From DATDAW01 sp036525185 (GTDB lineage Bacteria > Verrucomicrobiota > Verrucomicrobiia > Chthoniobacterales > DASVRZ01): a stretch of 64,000 bases of DNA. Position numbers and translations under genes: made by a program. Below are positions 42,586 through 52,437 of this stretch, one piece after another (within the stretch, counting starts at the first letter, position 1; every line of letters starts with the position of its first letter). The stretch is taken from NCBI GenBank assembly GCA_036525185.1, contig DATDAW010000041.1, positions 65,856-129,855 of the forward strand, given 5' to 3'. Below the pieces are notes generated by a model. The model saw only the letters and a program-made list of their open reading frames with translations. It was not told where the DNA came from and ran no database searches.

Positions 42586-44069
42586 ATATACAAAAGGTTT
42601 GCGGTGGAGCCGAAGGGATCGTCAAAGCGTCCGAGGTTTGGAAATGCCAGCGATAGATTACTGGAGTCCACCCCCAGCCATTTGGCCGCCACGGCAGCGT
42701 ATTGGTCGACGGACGTGGTGGGGATCCAGGTGCCGCGGTCGCGAGAATCAAGCCCGGTCCCGATAACCAACGTCGGGAAATGCCCAAAAATGCGGGAGCC
42801 GTTGACGCCGCCGCCCATGACGATGTGGTGCCCGCCCCAACCGTGATCCGAGCCAGTGGAGGGGTCTGTGCCATTGGGCTGCAAGGTCCGGGCGAAATCC
42901 GAGTTCGTTATTGTCAGGACATTGTCATTCATTCCGAGGGCGATCATTGCGTCGCGGAAGGCTTTCAACGACGTCGAAAGCTCGTTCATCAGATTCGCGT
43001 GAGCCGGCATTTGGCCGCCATGCGTGTCGTAGCCGCCCACGCCTGCAAAAAAGATCTGGCGGTTGTTGCCCAGTGCGCTGCGTCCGGCGATCAGCTTGGA
43101 GATTGTCTTCAACTCCGCCGACAGTCCGGTGGTTGCAGTGCCAAAGAGAGCGTCGAAATTGACCCCGCTCGATGTTGCCGCGGTGAATGCGGAGGCTAAC
43201 AGGGCCTCTGTGTCGCGCGATTTCCGGACGACTTTGCTGTAGCCTTCCTCAATCAGATTAGATCGGGTGTAGCGCAGGACATCATCGAATGCGCGGAGTC
43301 GCCGGCCATGGACGGTGTCGTTATAGGTGCCGTTACTGAAGGCCCAGCTGTAATTGGCGCCGTATCCGGCCAGACCCGGGATAGTTCCGCTGGCATCAAT
43401 ATTGTATTGCGCGGTTTCCAGCCCGACCTGGAACTTGTTGATTCCCGCGACCGAGATGGACATCGAGATCGAATTGGGGGTGTTCGCGTTCAATAGGTCT
43501 GCGACGCGCCCGCCCCAACCCGTGAGGAACGGCTTATCGGGAAGGGAGGATTGCCATTGAATCACCTGGTCTGCGTGCGAACCAAGCTGTGGAGGAATGG
43601 GGATTCGTTCGTTGATATAATCTTCCCGCGTGGGAATTGGGAACGCGAGGGTTCCGACGTTTGTCACAAAGGAGAGATCACCCGCATGAAAGATATCGGC
43701 CACGTGTTGCATATTTGGGTGCAGGCCATACTTCCCGTCCACCGTCGTTAAGGGAATGCTGGCAGGGCCTGTGCCGCGCGTGGGATCGGTGGGATCATAA
43801 ATCGTCAAGACCCTGCGGATGGCAATATAGTTGTTATACTCCGGATGGCCAAGCTGGGGAATCAGCATGTTGTTGGAATCGTTGCCGCCACCCAGGAACA
43901 GAACGACCAGCGCCTTGTATCCGGGCAACGTTGACTGGCCCAGCGCGGAATTCATGATGGTTAGCTGGGTGATCGCATTGACCATTCCGGCGTAACCGAG
44001 CGCAGCGCAGGCAGATTGCCGGATAAAACTCCGACGGGAGAGCTGTAGTTCCTTGTCTTGGCTTTTCAT
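42582..44069 (-). CDS. DUF1501 protein with Tat-type signal
   Basis: A 495-residue protein from ATG 44069; a TTG at 44093 would add eight residues and overlap the upstream stop. The N-terminus has a twin-arginine signal (LSRRSFIRQSACAALGYAG). DUF1501 landmarks are LVVLFLGGGNDSNNMLIPQL, YGLHPNMQHVADIFHAGDLS, GGYDTHGGQMPAHANLM, TNSDFARTLQPNG and GSDHGWGGHHIVMGGGVNG. The fold is sulfatase/alkaline-phosphatase-like; the physiological role is unknown, but it almost always follows a DUF1800 gene, as here. It is probably exported folded. Confidence 0.9.
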   Translation of the reverse strand: MKSQDKELQLSRRSFIRQSACAALGYAGMVNAITQLTIMNSALGQSTLPGYKALVVLFLGGGNDSNNMLIPQLGHPEYNNYIAIRRVLTIYDPTDPTRGTGPASIPLTTVDGKYGLHPNMQHVADIFHAGDLSFVTNVGTLAFPIPTREDYINERIPIPPQLGSHADQVIQWQSSLPDKPFLTGWGGRVADLLNANTPNSISMSISVAGINKFQVGLETAQYNIDASGTIPGLAGYGANYSWAFSNGTYNDTVHGRRLRAFDDVLRYTRSNLIEEGYSKVVRKSRDTEALLASAFTAATSSGVNFDALFGTATTGLSAELKTISKLIAGRSALGNNRQIFFAGVGGYDTHGGQMPAHANLMNELSTSLKAFRDAMIALGMNDNVLTITNSDFARTLQPNGTDPSTGSDHGWGGHHIVMGGGVNGSRIFGHFPTLVIGTGLDSRDRGTWIPTTSVDQYAAVAAKWLGVDSSNLSLAFPNLGRFDDPFGSTANLLYI

Positions 44070-44076
44070 GGGGGTG

Positions 44077-47000
44077 TTATTTCTGGTGGACAAAATCGGA
44101 CGCGCTAACGACGAGATAGAGGAGGTTTTCCATGCGAGCCAGCGACGTGCTCACACTCATTGTGCTGACTTCGTCAATGAATCGGCTGCGGGGATTAGGA
44201 GCCGGCGCCGAGCTGTATCTAGCCTTGAGATCGCCGCCCAGGAACAGCAGATCGAGATAGTCCAGGACGGTGGTCGTGGCCTGTGCGGGAGTTTTCCCGG
44301 CGCTAATTTCACTGTCGTACCTGGCGACCAACGGCGTCAGGGTTAGAACCATGTCGTCATTCTTCGGATCGGGATCGTTATAGATAGGAATGGCTCCGTT
44401 GCCCACTGCGGATGTAATGGTGAAATTGTAGAAATAGTTGATGGCACGGAACGTGGTGCTCTCACTGGTGATCTGCATTTCCGGGGCAACCAACCCTGCC
44501 TCGCCGATGGCGTCGCCAGGGTTGTAGTCCGGGAGGAACCAGTTGAAGACAGAGGGTGGACTTTGCGGCGTCTGCGCGATCCTTGTATCAAGGACTCCGA
44601 AGCGGATGTGGGTGGCGCTGGCGGAGAAGTTGTTCAGCTGCGTTGCGGGATAGCCGTATTGGCTGAGGTTGCCAATGGGGAGTTTCGATCCACCATCCAG
44701 CGAGCGCAGGAGCTGCGCCATGCGCATGAGCGGCTCCTTGAGCTTTCCGGATCCGACGTTGTTAGTAACCGAAAGGTTGCGTGCCTCGTAGTCGAGCAGG
44801 ATCGCTTTGATGACGGCCTTCATGTCGCCACGGACGCCGCTGCCGTTGTTGGCGAATTTTTGTGTGACGCGGTAGACATATCCCTTGCTCGGGTTGGATG
44901 TGACCAGCCGCTGGATCAACAGGCGGCTGATAAATGGGGCGACGTTAGGATGATTGAAAAGAATATCCAGCGCGGCGTCCATGTCCGCCTCTCCATCCAA
45001 TCCGGCAGGAATGACGGAGCCGAGCACCGTCTTCGCACCGGTGTCGTGATAGTCCGGACCGTAGTTCTTCATCGGATAGATCCATTCGTATTGGAAATGG
45101 CGTTCGACACTGCTTCCGGAAAAAAGTCTGTAAAAGGTTGTATTATCCACGGGAGGATAACCATCGGCGGCGGCGCCGTGCCGCTTGCTGTAACTCCAGC
45201 CGGTGAATACGCGGGCCAGCTCGGCGATATCGGCTTGAGTATAGGTCTGAATGGCGTGTCCTTCGGCGTCCAGCTTCAGGCTCCCGTCGGGGTTCAGTTG
45301 CAGCAGCCCGATGGAGAAGAGCTGCATGATTTCGCGGGCGTAGTTCTCGTCGGGGCTGGTCAAGGTTTGCCCGTTGGCGTCCACCGTCCGTTTCATATTC
45401 ATGATACTGCTCAGGAATTCACCCATGGACGGATGCTTGCTGACGTCCTCCAGCAGTGGGCGGAAATTGCCCGTCGCAGAGGCGCCCAACATGTCGTAGA
45501 AAGTGCTCGGGCCGTAGGGCCGGACTGCCAGGCCGGAAGCGCGCGAGATAACGAGGATCTCGCTCATGGCAGCTGCATACCGTTGCCGGAGCTGGTCGTG
45601 GGCATTGACGGAGATCGTCCACCAGGCAAAGAAGTGATTGCAGTTGGCCGATGGCGGGTAATAGCCGTAGGGTCCCAGACCTCTCAACGCCTCGTCTTGC
45701 CGGTCAGCAGCTTTGTTATATTCAAAAAACGACGTCTGGTCGAGAGCGAGCTGGCTATCGATCCAGGCGTTGTAGGCTGCGATGCGGTCGCCTCCGTAGG
45801 TGGTATTGATGCTGTTGACAAGCGCGTCGATTTCCGCCTTGTGCGGGCCAAATGTGGCTTGCGTAAGAAACCGGGAGACGTCCCGAGCCAGATCTTCTCC
45901 GGTAAGCGGAGTAATCGCGGGAGGATTGCCCGGTGGCGTGAATGTGCTTGAGCCTGTTTGGCGCCGCCAGGTGCCCTGGATTTCCCCTGCCGGATAATTG
46001 CCGGTGCCAATATTCGTGTACACCCATTTGCCGCCGAGTTCATACAAAGCGTCGATCACTTGCTGTCCCGAGAGGGTTCCCACAGGGACGATGCTCCAGA
46101 TCACGTCAACGAGTTGACCGGTCCCCATGTTAGGTCGCAACTCCGTGCCTACGCCGTTGGTGACCCCGTAACGAATATAGGAGTTGGTTTGCCCAGAGGT
46201 GAGACCGCTGAAACTCACGCTGACGCGCGCGGAGGTGTTTGATCCATTGAGATACATGGTGGCAACGCCTGACGCGGAACTGTTCGCTCCGGGCGACGGG
46301 GTCAGCGCGGCGACAAAAAGCTTTTCGTTTGCGGGAATGTTGGTGGCGTCATTGATACTCACCGTCGAGCTGTTGGATGCACCAACGCTGTAACCAGCTC
46401 CCGGGATGACCGTAATAGTTGCCTGCTCGGGATATTCGTTCACTGCGTCCGCCGTCGGCTGGATGACCACGTTTACGGTGTTGACGCCGGCCGGCAGAGA
46501 GATCGATCCGTTCAGAGTTGCTCCGTTAACGTCTTTGGTGCTGTAATCGGAGGTGCCCGCCGTTCCGGAGCGCGTAAATTGGATGATCGCCGCAGAAGTT
46601 CCACCGGAGCGCGTGATTCTAACACGGGCGGGCTGTGCTTCTTTCTCGTATGCGTTCGCGATGTCCGTCGAAATCGTGATGGTGCCGGCGTTGCCGTTTC
46701 CTGTGCTCGGATTCGTGCCGGCGAGGTATTCCTGAAGGTTGGTCACGCCGTCCGCATCTGCGTCGGTGTTCGCATCAGCTGGATTGTCGGGGTTCAGCCC
46801 ATGTGCGATCTCCCAAGCATCCGGCATCCCATCCCCATCGGAGTCGCTGAAGGGTTGGAGTTCGATGTAGTCAAATGACAGGCTGTAGCCTGAGCTGGCC
46901 GGGTTTTTCCCAAGCACCTGGGCGGTGAACACTTTGTCGCCTGCCATACTAAAAGTGATGGGACCAAGATCCGCTTCCACCCAGGCGGGAGTGGCTCCGT

Positions 47001-48300
47001 ATTGATCCTGAGCGACGCCTTGGTTCACACCGTTAATGGTCATTTGAAAATTTCCTCCCGCGGTGCTCGTCTTGAAACGCACTTTCACCTGATAAGTGCC
47101 TGCTTGAACCGCAGGAACCGTGTACGAGACATAGTCGCCCGCTGCCGTTGCGGCCAGTTGTTCGCCTGCGCCGTTGCTCGCATTTGTGTCGCTAAAAATC
47201 GTTACAGGGCTGGAGGATTGCGTTGAAGCGATCGTTTCCACCTCGTAACGAAGTGTGGGTAACAAGCGAACCGCGTCGGCGATCACATTGCCATTCGCTC
47301 CTGTATTAGCTATCAGCACACCTCCGGAGGATCCTGCGTCGAAGGTATAGGTGCCTAACAAAGTCCATGTTGCGCCGTTGAAGCGTTGATTGACTAACAG
47401 CGGTATTGTGCCACTCGCCGAAGCAATGCTTACGGGGGCATTCGACGCGTGAGTGCCGGCCTGTGGCCAGCGCAAATACACTTGCTGCAATCCTGTAGCG
47501 GCGATTAGCGGGCTAAAACGGACCGATTGCGCTGTTTGAGTGGTTGCGCTCGTGATGGATACATTGCTCACCACCGTCTCGCAGAGGGTTCCGTCTTTGT
47601 GAGACGTCACGCAGAGTCCGATCTCGACGTCGGCGGCCATGCTGATTGTTTGCGCGACACCCACTTGCGTCCAGGTCACCCCATCGCTGGAACAAAAACT
47701 GGTGAAAGTGTTCGCTGAACGGACGAGGCGAACCCAGGTGGGGGCTTGCACGTTCTGAACCGCCATGGAGGAACTCGCCCCTGTGCTCGGCCGCCATTGA
47801 AAGGCGACGCCATGCAAAGGCGTGATCACAGTCATGGCGTGCTTCGAGCTGGTGGCGGCCGTTTCGCGGATCATTACGCCCGCCTTGGCCCATTCGTGGG
47901 TATTTTGCATGCGGTCCACTCTCGCCGTGATCATTCCGTCGCCGCTTAGCTTGGTTGCCCGGCGTACAAACTGAAATTCATCCGTAGTACCCCAGATATC
48001 CACGCCGGAACCCCTTAGTATGAAGAAGTCTGTTGCGGGGTCGTAGGTTGTGCTGCCGGTCGCCGCGACGGCTCCTATATCTCCGGAAACCGAGAGAGAG
48101 GAGCTGCTGTTGCTGCCAGTGTTTCCATCACGCAGATAGTTGGAACCATAGTACCCGGGATTTGAGCTATCCAGAATCCACGTTCCGGAGGTAGTTACTC
48201 GCGCCGGATCTGCATTATCCACGGTAACTGATGCCGCAAGGGAAGTCAGCCCAACGGAAAATGTAATCTGAAATGCAAGCAGGCAGGCGAGCTTTTTCAT
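44077..48300 (-). CDS. Large exported DUF1800 protein with golvesin, DUF1349, CBM, Calx-beta and CHRD modules
   Basis: A 1407-residue protein from ATG 48300 (MKKLACLLAFQITFSVG signal peptide). Order: golvesin half (~25-66); DUF1349-like module (~72-250); golvesin second half (~257-348, QVYLRWPQAGTHASNAPVSI through NVIADAVRL); carbohydrate-binding-like sandwich (~350-510); calcium-type DSDGDGMPDAWE/DADADGVTN repeats; Calx-beta-like (~575-690); CHRD (FVAALTPSPGANSSASGVAT); and C-terminal DUF1800 (SRFLTQATFGPHKAEIDALV, FTGWSY). DUF1800/DUF1501 pairs are exported and thought to act on surface or polymeric substrates. The frame is open to 48408. Confidence 0.88.
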   Translation of the reverse strand: MKKLACLLAFQITFSVGLTSLAASVTVDNADPARVTTSGTWILDSSNPGYYGSNYLRDGNTGSNSSSSLSVSGDIGAVAATGSTTYDPATDFFILRGSGVDIWGTTDEFQFVRRATKLSGDGMITARVDRMQNTHEWAKAGVMIRETAATSSKHAMTVITPLHGVAFQWRPSTGASSSMAVQNVQAPTWVRLVRSANTFTSFCSSDGVTWTQVGVAQTISMAADVEIGLCVTSHKDGTLCETVVSNVSITSATTQTAQSVRFSPLIAATGLQQVYLRWPQAGTHASNAPVSIASASGTIPLLVNQRFNGATWTLLGTYTFDAGSSGGVLIANTGANGNVIADAVRLLPTLRYEVETIASTQSSSPVTIFSDTNASNGAGEQLAATAAGDYVSYTVPAVQAGTYQVKVRFKTSTAGGNFQMTINGVNQGVAQDQYGATPAWVEADLGPITFSMAGDKVFTAQVLGKNPASSGYSLSFDYIELQPFSDSDGDGMPDAWEIAHGLNPDNPADANTDADADGVTNLQEYLAGTNPSTGNGNAGTITISTDIANAYEKEAQPARVRITRSGGTSAAIIQFTRSGTAGTSDYSTKDVNGATLNGSISLPAGVNTVNVVIQPTADAVNEYPEQATITVIPGAGYSVGASNSSTVSINDATNIPANEKLFVAALTPSPGANSSASGVATMYLNGSNTSARVSVSFSGLTSGQTNSYIRYGVTNGVGTELRPNMGTGQLVDVIWSIVPVGTLSGQQVIDALYELGGKWVYTNIGTGNYPAGEIQGTWRRQTGSSTFTPPGNPPAITPLTGEDLARDVSRFLTQATFGPHKAEIDALVNSINTTYGGDRIAAYNAWIDSQLALDQTSFFEYNKAADRQDEALRGLGPYGYYPPSANCNHFFAWWTISVNAHDQLRQRYAAAMSEILVISRASGLAVRPYGPSTFYDMLGASATGNFRPLLEDVSKHPSMGEFLSSIMNMKRTVDANGQTLTSPDENYAREIMQLFSIGLLQLNPDGSLKLDAEGHAIQTYTQADIAELARVFTGWSYSKRHGAAADGYPPVDNTTFYRLFSGSSVERHFQYEWIYPMKNYGPDYHDTGAKTVLGSVIPAGLDGEADMDAALDILFNHPNVAPFISRLLIQRLVTSNPSKGYVYRVTQKFANNGSGVRGDMKAVIKAILLDYEARNLSVTNNVGSGKLKEPLMRMAQLLRSLDGGSKLPIGNLSQYGYPATQLNNFSASATHIRFGVLDTRIAQTPQSPPSVFNWFLPDYNPGDAIGEAGLVAPEMQITSESTTFRAINYFYNFTITSAVGNGAIPIYNDPDPKNDDMVLTLTPLVARYDSEISAGKTPAQATTTVLDYLDLLFLGGDLKARYSSAPAPNPRSRFIDEVSTMSVSTSLARMENLLYLVVSASDFVHQK

Positions 48301-49206
48301 AAACTTCTTAGGTAAGCAACTAGCAAAGTGTAGCGTAAGGGGGCGACGCCGCAGCTTTGGAGAACCGGCGCTACGTCGCAGGAGGAATATTAGCAGCGAT
48401 GACAACAAATGGGAGAAATGGCTTTAATCGATTTCTGAAATCGGTTTGTTTCCTGCGCGGTTCGCCGGCTTTTCAAGAAAGGTGTGGGGAAAGGCAATGC
48501 TCGTGCCTGGCTGGCGAGTCGGGACGCTGCTGGCGGAGTTTGTAAGACCGCAGTGGGCTGTTACGAAGGAAACTAGACGAGGAATGCGTGTTCGCGATTC
48601 CTCGGGCTCGTAGGTGCCGAGCAGCGTTTCGATCAAAGGGATGTATGGGAGGGATAACGGTCCTGAAAACAACGACGGATCCCGTGCATGCTGGCCGAAT
48701 GGCGAGCAGCAGATAAACGACTACGGAAGGGTGGGGAGGAAAAGTTAGTTCTGGGGGGATCTGTCTGTTCCGGGGGGTGGGCGGAGTTTACGAAGTGTCG
48801 GTATAGTAAGAAACGGATTGGGGAGCAGGAGGAAACATCGTGTTATGGCTGTGTGCGTTGGGAAGAGTGGCCCGCGCGAAGGGAACGAACCACGACCGAG
48901 AACGCGTGGAGGATTACTAAGATTTTTGAAAACTAATGGAAATACTTTCTGGGGAGAAAGGCGTATACTAGCAAGAAATAGTATGGTATAAGAATTGGCT
49001 GATTTTGGGTTTAGATGCAAGCTTTTTTTGGTCTAGATTGCAGACTTTTACGAAAGGCGCAGAGCTGCTTGTGAAACGACGGAGTTGGGTCCCGTAGCGC
49101 GCGGACATGGCGGGAAACGGCATTCGATCCCTGCAACCAGACTTCTGAGACCTGCTGGTGTTGGCCCCGGATGAGGTGAGGAAGAAACGGGGCTTTAACA
49201 AAGGCT
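48301..49206. other. About 0.9 kb without a recognisable gene
   Basis: This stretch separates the DUF1800 gene from the broken fatty-acid hydroxylase. Several frames of 60-90 codons exist but none shows motifs or consistent codon use. A perfect 7-bp hairpin CGATTTC-T-GAAATCG sits near 48427. It probably contains the DUF1800 operon promoter and decayed sequence. Confidence 0.5.
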
Positions 49207-50010
49207 TTACTCTTCCGACCCAAGGAAATCGCTCTGCTCGCGCGCGGAAGCTTGAAAGCGTTTCCAAAAGAATGACGCGGCTATTTGCCCGAGGAAGGAC
49301 CGCGGCATGGCTTCGCGGATTCCGATCCTGAAAGGGGGGCGCCGGTCTGTTTCGTGGAAATAGGTGGCGGAAGATCAGGTCCCAGAGGACGACGTTTTCC
49401 CCATAGTTTTTGTTACCCTCGCGGAGGTCCATCGAATGGTGCCAGCGTTGTAGATTCGGGGTGTTAAAGATGTAGTTCAATCAACCGCAGTGCATGCGGA
49501 TGTTGCAGTGGGTCAGAATGCCGATAAAGGCGGTGCAAGCGCTTCCCCAAAGGAAAACCTCGCCGGGAGGGCCCGCCAGCGCGATGAGAGGCGCTGCGAA
49601 TAGCATGCTCTTGAGCGTATCCACGAAATGGTACCGTCCAGTATTGAAGAACCATAGCTTGCGTGAGCTGTGGTGGACCGCGTGAAAGCGCCAAAGCGGC
49701 ATCCATTCATGCGCAAGCCGATGCGCCCAATACAATCCGAACTCCGCGGTGACCAACCCCAGTGCCACCTGAAAGAACATCGGCCAGTGGTCAGGCCAGA
49801 TTCCACTGGTTTCGCGGTCGCCAAACTGATGCACGATTCCGAGGTTGACGAGCGAAACGACAATGACCTGCACAAAGATTTTTGTGAAAAGCGTGTGGGC
49901 AGGTCCACAGGTTCCTGGCCATCCGATTCCAGCCATTCGGGCTCGTGTGGGCGGACTTTCTCCAATACAAAAAGGGTCACCGCAAGGCACAGATAGGTAA
50001 TGTTAAAACC
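49207..50010 (-). pseudogene. Broken fatty-acid hydroxylase / sterol desaturase family gene
   Basis: Frames spell a whole membrane di-iron hydroxylase in pieces. The 5' part (TLFVLEKVRPHEPEWLESDG) ends in a frameshift near 49900 and resumes as HTLFTKIFVQVIVVSLVNLG. The histidine boxes HRLAH, HAVHHSS and RWHHSMD are all present. An in-frame TGA at 49481-49483 splits THCNIRMHCG from NYIFNTPNLQRWHHS, and a second frameshift near 49390 moves the tail (TYFHETDRRPPFRIGIREAM) to another frame ending at 49207. No valid start codon was found. With at least three lesions it is a pseudogene, though a recent one since the boxes remain. Confidence 0.82.
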
Positions 50011-50231
50011 GAGGTCGTTGCATCATTTTCAGACCATTGCCTGCTTGAGGGTTGGGAGTCGAGCCCGGTCATGAAATCGGTCCCAGCGCAACTTGATTTT
50101 CGTGTGGCGACTTCTGGGGGATGCATCCACGCAATATTGTGCGCGGCGCGAGTCTGGACTATGAAAACGACCGTCGCCGGCTGCTTGAATTCTCCCGGGG
50201 ACGACTCAACCCCAACGGTCCACCCTTCCTC

Positions 50232-51326
50232 ATGTTTCATTCCTCACGCTGCGTCGCTTCTATCGATACCGCCGCCCTGCGCCACAATCTCAACATCATT
50301 CGAGCCCGCATTGGGCCGGAACCAGGCATTATCGCGATCGTCAAGGCCGACGCGTATGGGCATGGCGTGGCAGGGCTCATCCCGGTCTTGGCGGATCAAG
50401 TGGCCATTTTTGGCGTCGCGAATTTGCAGGAAGCCTTCGAGGTGCGAGCGGCGCTGCCGTCGGCGGAGGTGCTGTTGCTGGGAATCAATTTACCTGAGGA
50501 ACGACCCGTAGTTATTCAGCATGATTTTCAGGTCGTTGTATCGAGTATCGACGAAGCGAGGGCTTACGGCCGTCTGGGGAGCGTTGCCCATCCGGTTCGC
50601 ATCCACATCGCTGTAGATACCGGAATGGGGCGCATGGGTTTTCTGGAATCAGAAATCGAGGACGCAGTCCGTATCGTGGTGGCAATGCCCTCGCTGAAAA
50701 TCGCCGCTGTCGCCACGCATCTTCCCGTGGCCGATGAAGACGCCGATTTCACGCGCGACCAGCTTAAACGCTACGAAGCCATTGTCGCGCGCATCCGGCA
50801 CCTATTGCCGGCAACCGCCCAATCGCACACGTTGAACAGCGCCGGCCTTCTCGGTTTTCCTGAGCATGCGCCCGACTTTGTGCGGGCTGGATTGGCGCTG
50901 TACGGCAGTTCGCCGCTTCCTGAGTTTCAGAATGATCTCCTCGCCGTGATGACGCTTGTGAGCCGCATCACGCTGATACGCCAACTCCCCCCGGGGCACG
51001 GCGTAAGCTATGGGCGCACGTTCATCACGGATCGTCCCACACGCGTTGCCACGGTTTCCGCCGGATATGCGGACGGCTACCAACGGCGGCTATCCAACCG
51101 CGGCGCCAGCGTCCTCATTCACGGGCGACGCTGTCCAGTGCTCGGACGCGTGACCATGGATCAAATCATGGTGGACATCAGCGAGATTCCCGACGCTGCC
51201 GTTGGCGACGAAGTCATTCTTTTTGGACAGGATCTGCTCGCCGGTGAACTCGCTGAAAAAGCCGACACGATCGTTTGGGAAATCTTCACGGGTATCAGCA
51301 AGCGCGTTAAACGGATTTACAAGTAG
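50232..51326 (+). CDS. alr: Alanine racemase
   Basis: A 364-residue PLP enzyme making D-alanine for peptidoglycan. The Schiff-base lysine K38 lies in IVKADAYGHG, the opposite-face catalytic tyrosine Y260 in GVSYGRTF, with VDTGMGRMGF and CPVLGRVTMDQIMVDIS as further signatures. Start ATG 50232 is chosen because MFHSSRCVASIDTAALRHNL matches the family start; the frame is open to 50121. An exported D-Ala-D-Ala dipeptidase elsewhere in the window (9637-10317) would act on a product of the same pathway. Confidence 0.94.
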   Translation: MFHSSRCVASIDTAALRHNLNIIRARIGPEPGIIAIVKADAYGHGVAGLIPVLADQVAIFGVANLQEAFEVRAALPSAEVLLLGINLPEERPVVIQHDFQVVVSSIDEARAYGRLGSVAHPVRIHIAVDTGMGRMGFLESEIEDAVRIVVAMPSLKIAAVATHLPVADEDADFTRDQLKRYEAIVARIRHLLPATAQSHTLNSAGLLGFPEHAPDFVRAGLALYGSSPLPEFQNDLLAVMTLVSRITLIRQLPPGHGVSYGRTFITDRPTRVATVSAGYADGYQRRLSNRGASVLIHGRRCPVLGRVTMDQIMVDISEIPDAAVGDEVILFGQDLLAGELAEKADTIVWEIFTGISKRVKRIYK

Positions 51327-51406
51327 GATGGACAGGAACGCGGTTCGGTTTTTCCGCTGAAAATCGCGCTTTCCCCTTGTGGCAGAAAACTTATATTTCC
51401 CGTTGA

Positions 51407-51769
51407 ATGTTCCAGATCATCTTCAACGAAATCAGCGCGGCGGAAATGGCGGCGATCCCGACCTTGACGCAGCTGGATCTTCTGGCCGAATTCCAGTTTC
51501 TCCCCGACGACCTCGACAAGCCGGGTGCGGTCAAATACACCGTGATCGAGCGGGACGGGAAAAAACTTTATCGCTACCGGGCAAAGGACTACCGCATTTA
51601 CTTTGGGAAATGTCCCGAAGGGATCATCGTTCACCGCGTTTTGCATAAGAACACGATTCGCGATTTTCTGTTTCGTTCGAAGTTGCCGACGGATGACGAG
51701 ACGGCGGACGCGCGGACGGTTCCGTGGGAGTTGATCCAGGAAGGCCAGCGCGCGCGGCGGAAAACGTAA
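51407..51769 (+). CDS. Orphan RelE/ParE-superfamily toxin-like protein
   Basis: A 120-residue protein whose core resembles the RelE fold: an N-terminal FQIIFNEI, the charged strand KLYRYRAKDYRIYFGKC, and IIVHRVLHKNTIRDFLFRS, where basic and aromatic residues of mRNA interferases usually lie. A 25-residue tail extends past the typical RelE end. No antitoxin gene lies next to it, so it may be a domesticated member rather than an active toxin-antitoxin system. It is followed after 20 bases by a small membrane-anchored protein on the same strand. Confidence 0.55.
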   Translation: MFQIIFNEISAAEMAAIPTLTQLDLLAEFQFLPDDLDKPGAVKYTVIERDGKKLYRYRAKDYRIYFGKCPEGIIVHRVLHKNTIRDFLFRSKLPTDDETADARTVPWELIQEGQRARRKT

Positions 51770-51789
51770 ACGGAGAACGCAGAGACGTC

Positions 51790-52023
51790 ATGTCGCGAAG
51801 AATCTGGTCTTTTGTTTTCGCTGGCGTCGCCGTGCTTCATGGGGCGTTTTTTCTCCTCGTGAAGGACGAGCCGGTCATTCCACCGGATTGGCTGAAAAAT
51901 ACGGCGCCCCCGGACCCGACATTCACGTATGGCGAGGCGAAATACACGGACGCGGAGACGGGGGAGAGAATGGTGGTGAAGGAATTCACCATCCCGACGA
52001 AACTCGCGGAGCGAGAAAAGTAA
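51790..52023 (+). CDS. Small membrane-anchored protein, unknown
   Basis: A 77-residue protein with one N-terminal membrane segment (IWSFVFAGVAVLHGAFFLLV) and a short hydrophilic tail (YGEAKYTDAETGERMVVKEF). ATG 51790 is chosen because it places the basic MSRR just before the helix; the frame is open to 51724 but overlaps the upstream gene. Likely co-transcribed with the RelE-like gene. No family recognised. Confidence 0.5.
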   Translation: MSRRIWSFVFAGVAVLHGAFFLLVKDEPVIPPDWLKNTAPPDPTFTYGEAKYTDAETGERMVVKEFTIPTKLAEREK

Positions 52024-52088
52024 TTCTTCGTATACCGCGCTCACCGCCCCGGCCACTGGATTGATAGCTGGCAGTCGTACGATTAAAA

Positions 52089-52313
52089 TTGGCCGTTGCC
52101 GACACTGCCGACTGGGATCTCGATTTCGGAGTATTTATCCAGGAAGGTTCGTTTTCTGACGTGGAAAACACCGAAACGAGATCCCCAGGACGCGAGACGA
52201 ACCCACTCTACGAATGGTCGTCCAACGCCTCGATTCGCGAAGTGAAAGAGCACGTTCCGATGGGTGCGGCGAATGGCCGCATCGTGCGGAATGAGATTGA
52301 GAAATTGTTCTGA
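52089..52313 (+). CDS. Possible short hypothetical protein
   Basis: A 74-codon frame with a TTG start, ending EHVPMGAANGRIVRNEIEKLF and a stop at 52313. There is no motif and no clear RBS, and an equally long frame exists on the other strand. The rest of the gap 52024-52437 shows nothing recognisable. Confidence 0.2.
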   Translation: MAVADTADWDLDFGVFIQEGSFSDVENTETRSPGRETNPLYEWSSNASIREVKEHVPMGAANGRIVRNEIEKLF

Positions 52314-52437
52314 AGAGGACAATATGCCCGCGGGCTGGTGCTTTTGTTTCTCATGCTGTTACCGGCAGGATGTGAGCGAAAGCTGCGCCCCTTTTTTGTA
52401 CTCAGACCCGCGGATGCCGTGCTGAAAACAAAAGAAC

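Noticed and set aside
44563..45951. 462-codon open frame antisense to the DUF1800 gene
   Set aside because: No domain features; the minus-strand DUF1800 frame is well supported.
48745..49020. 91-codon minus-strand frame downstream of the hydroxylase pseudogene
   Set aside because: Pro/Phe/Leu-rich composition without motifs or RBS; likely chance.
51407..51769. Complete type II toxin-antitoxin module
   Set aside because: Only a RelE-like protein is seen; neither neighbour looks like an antitoxin.
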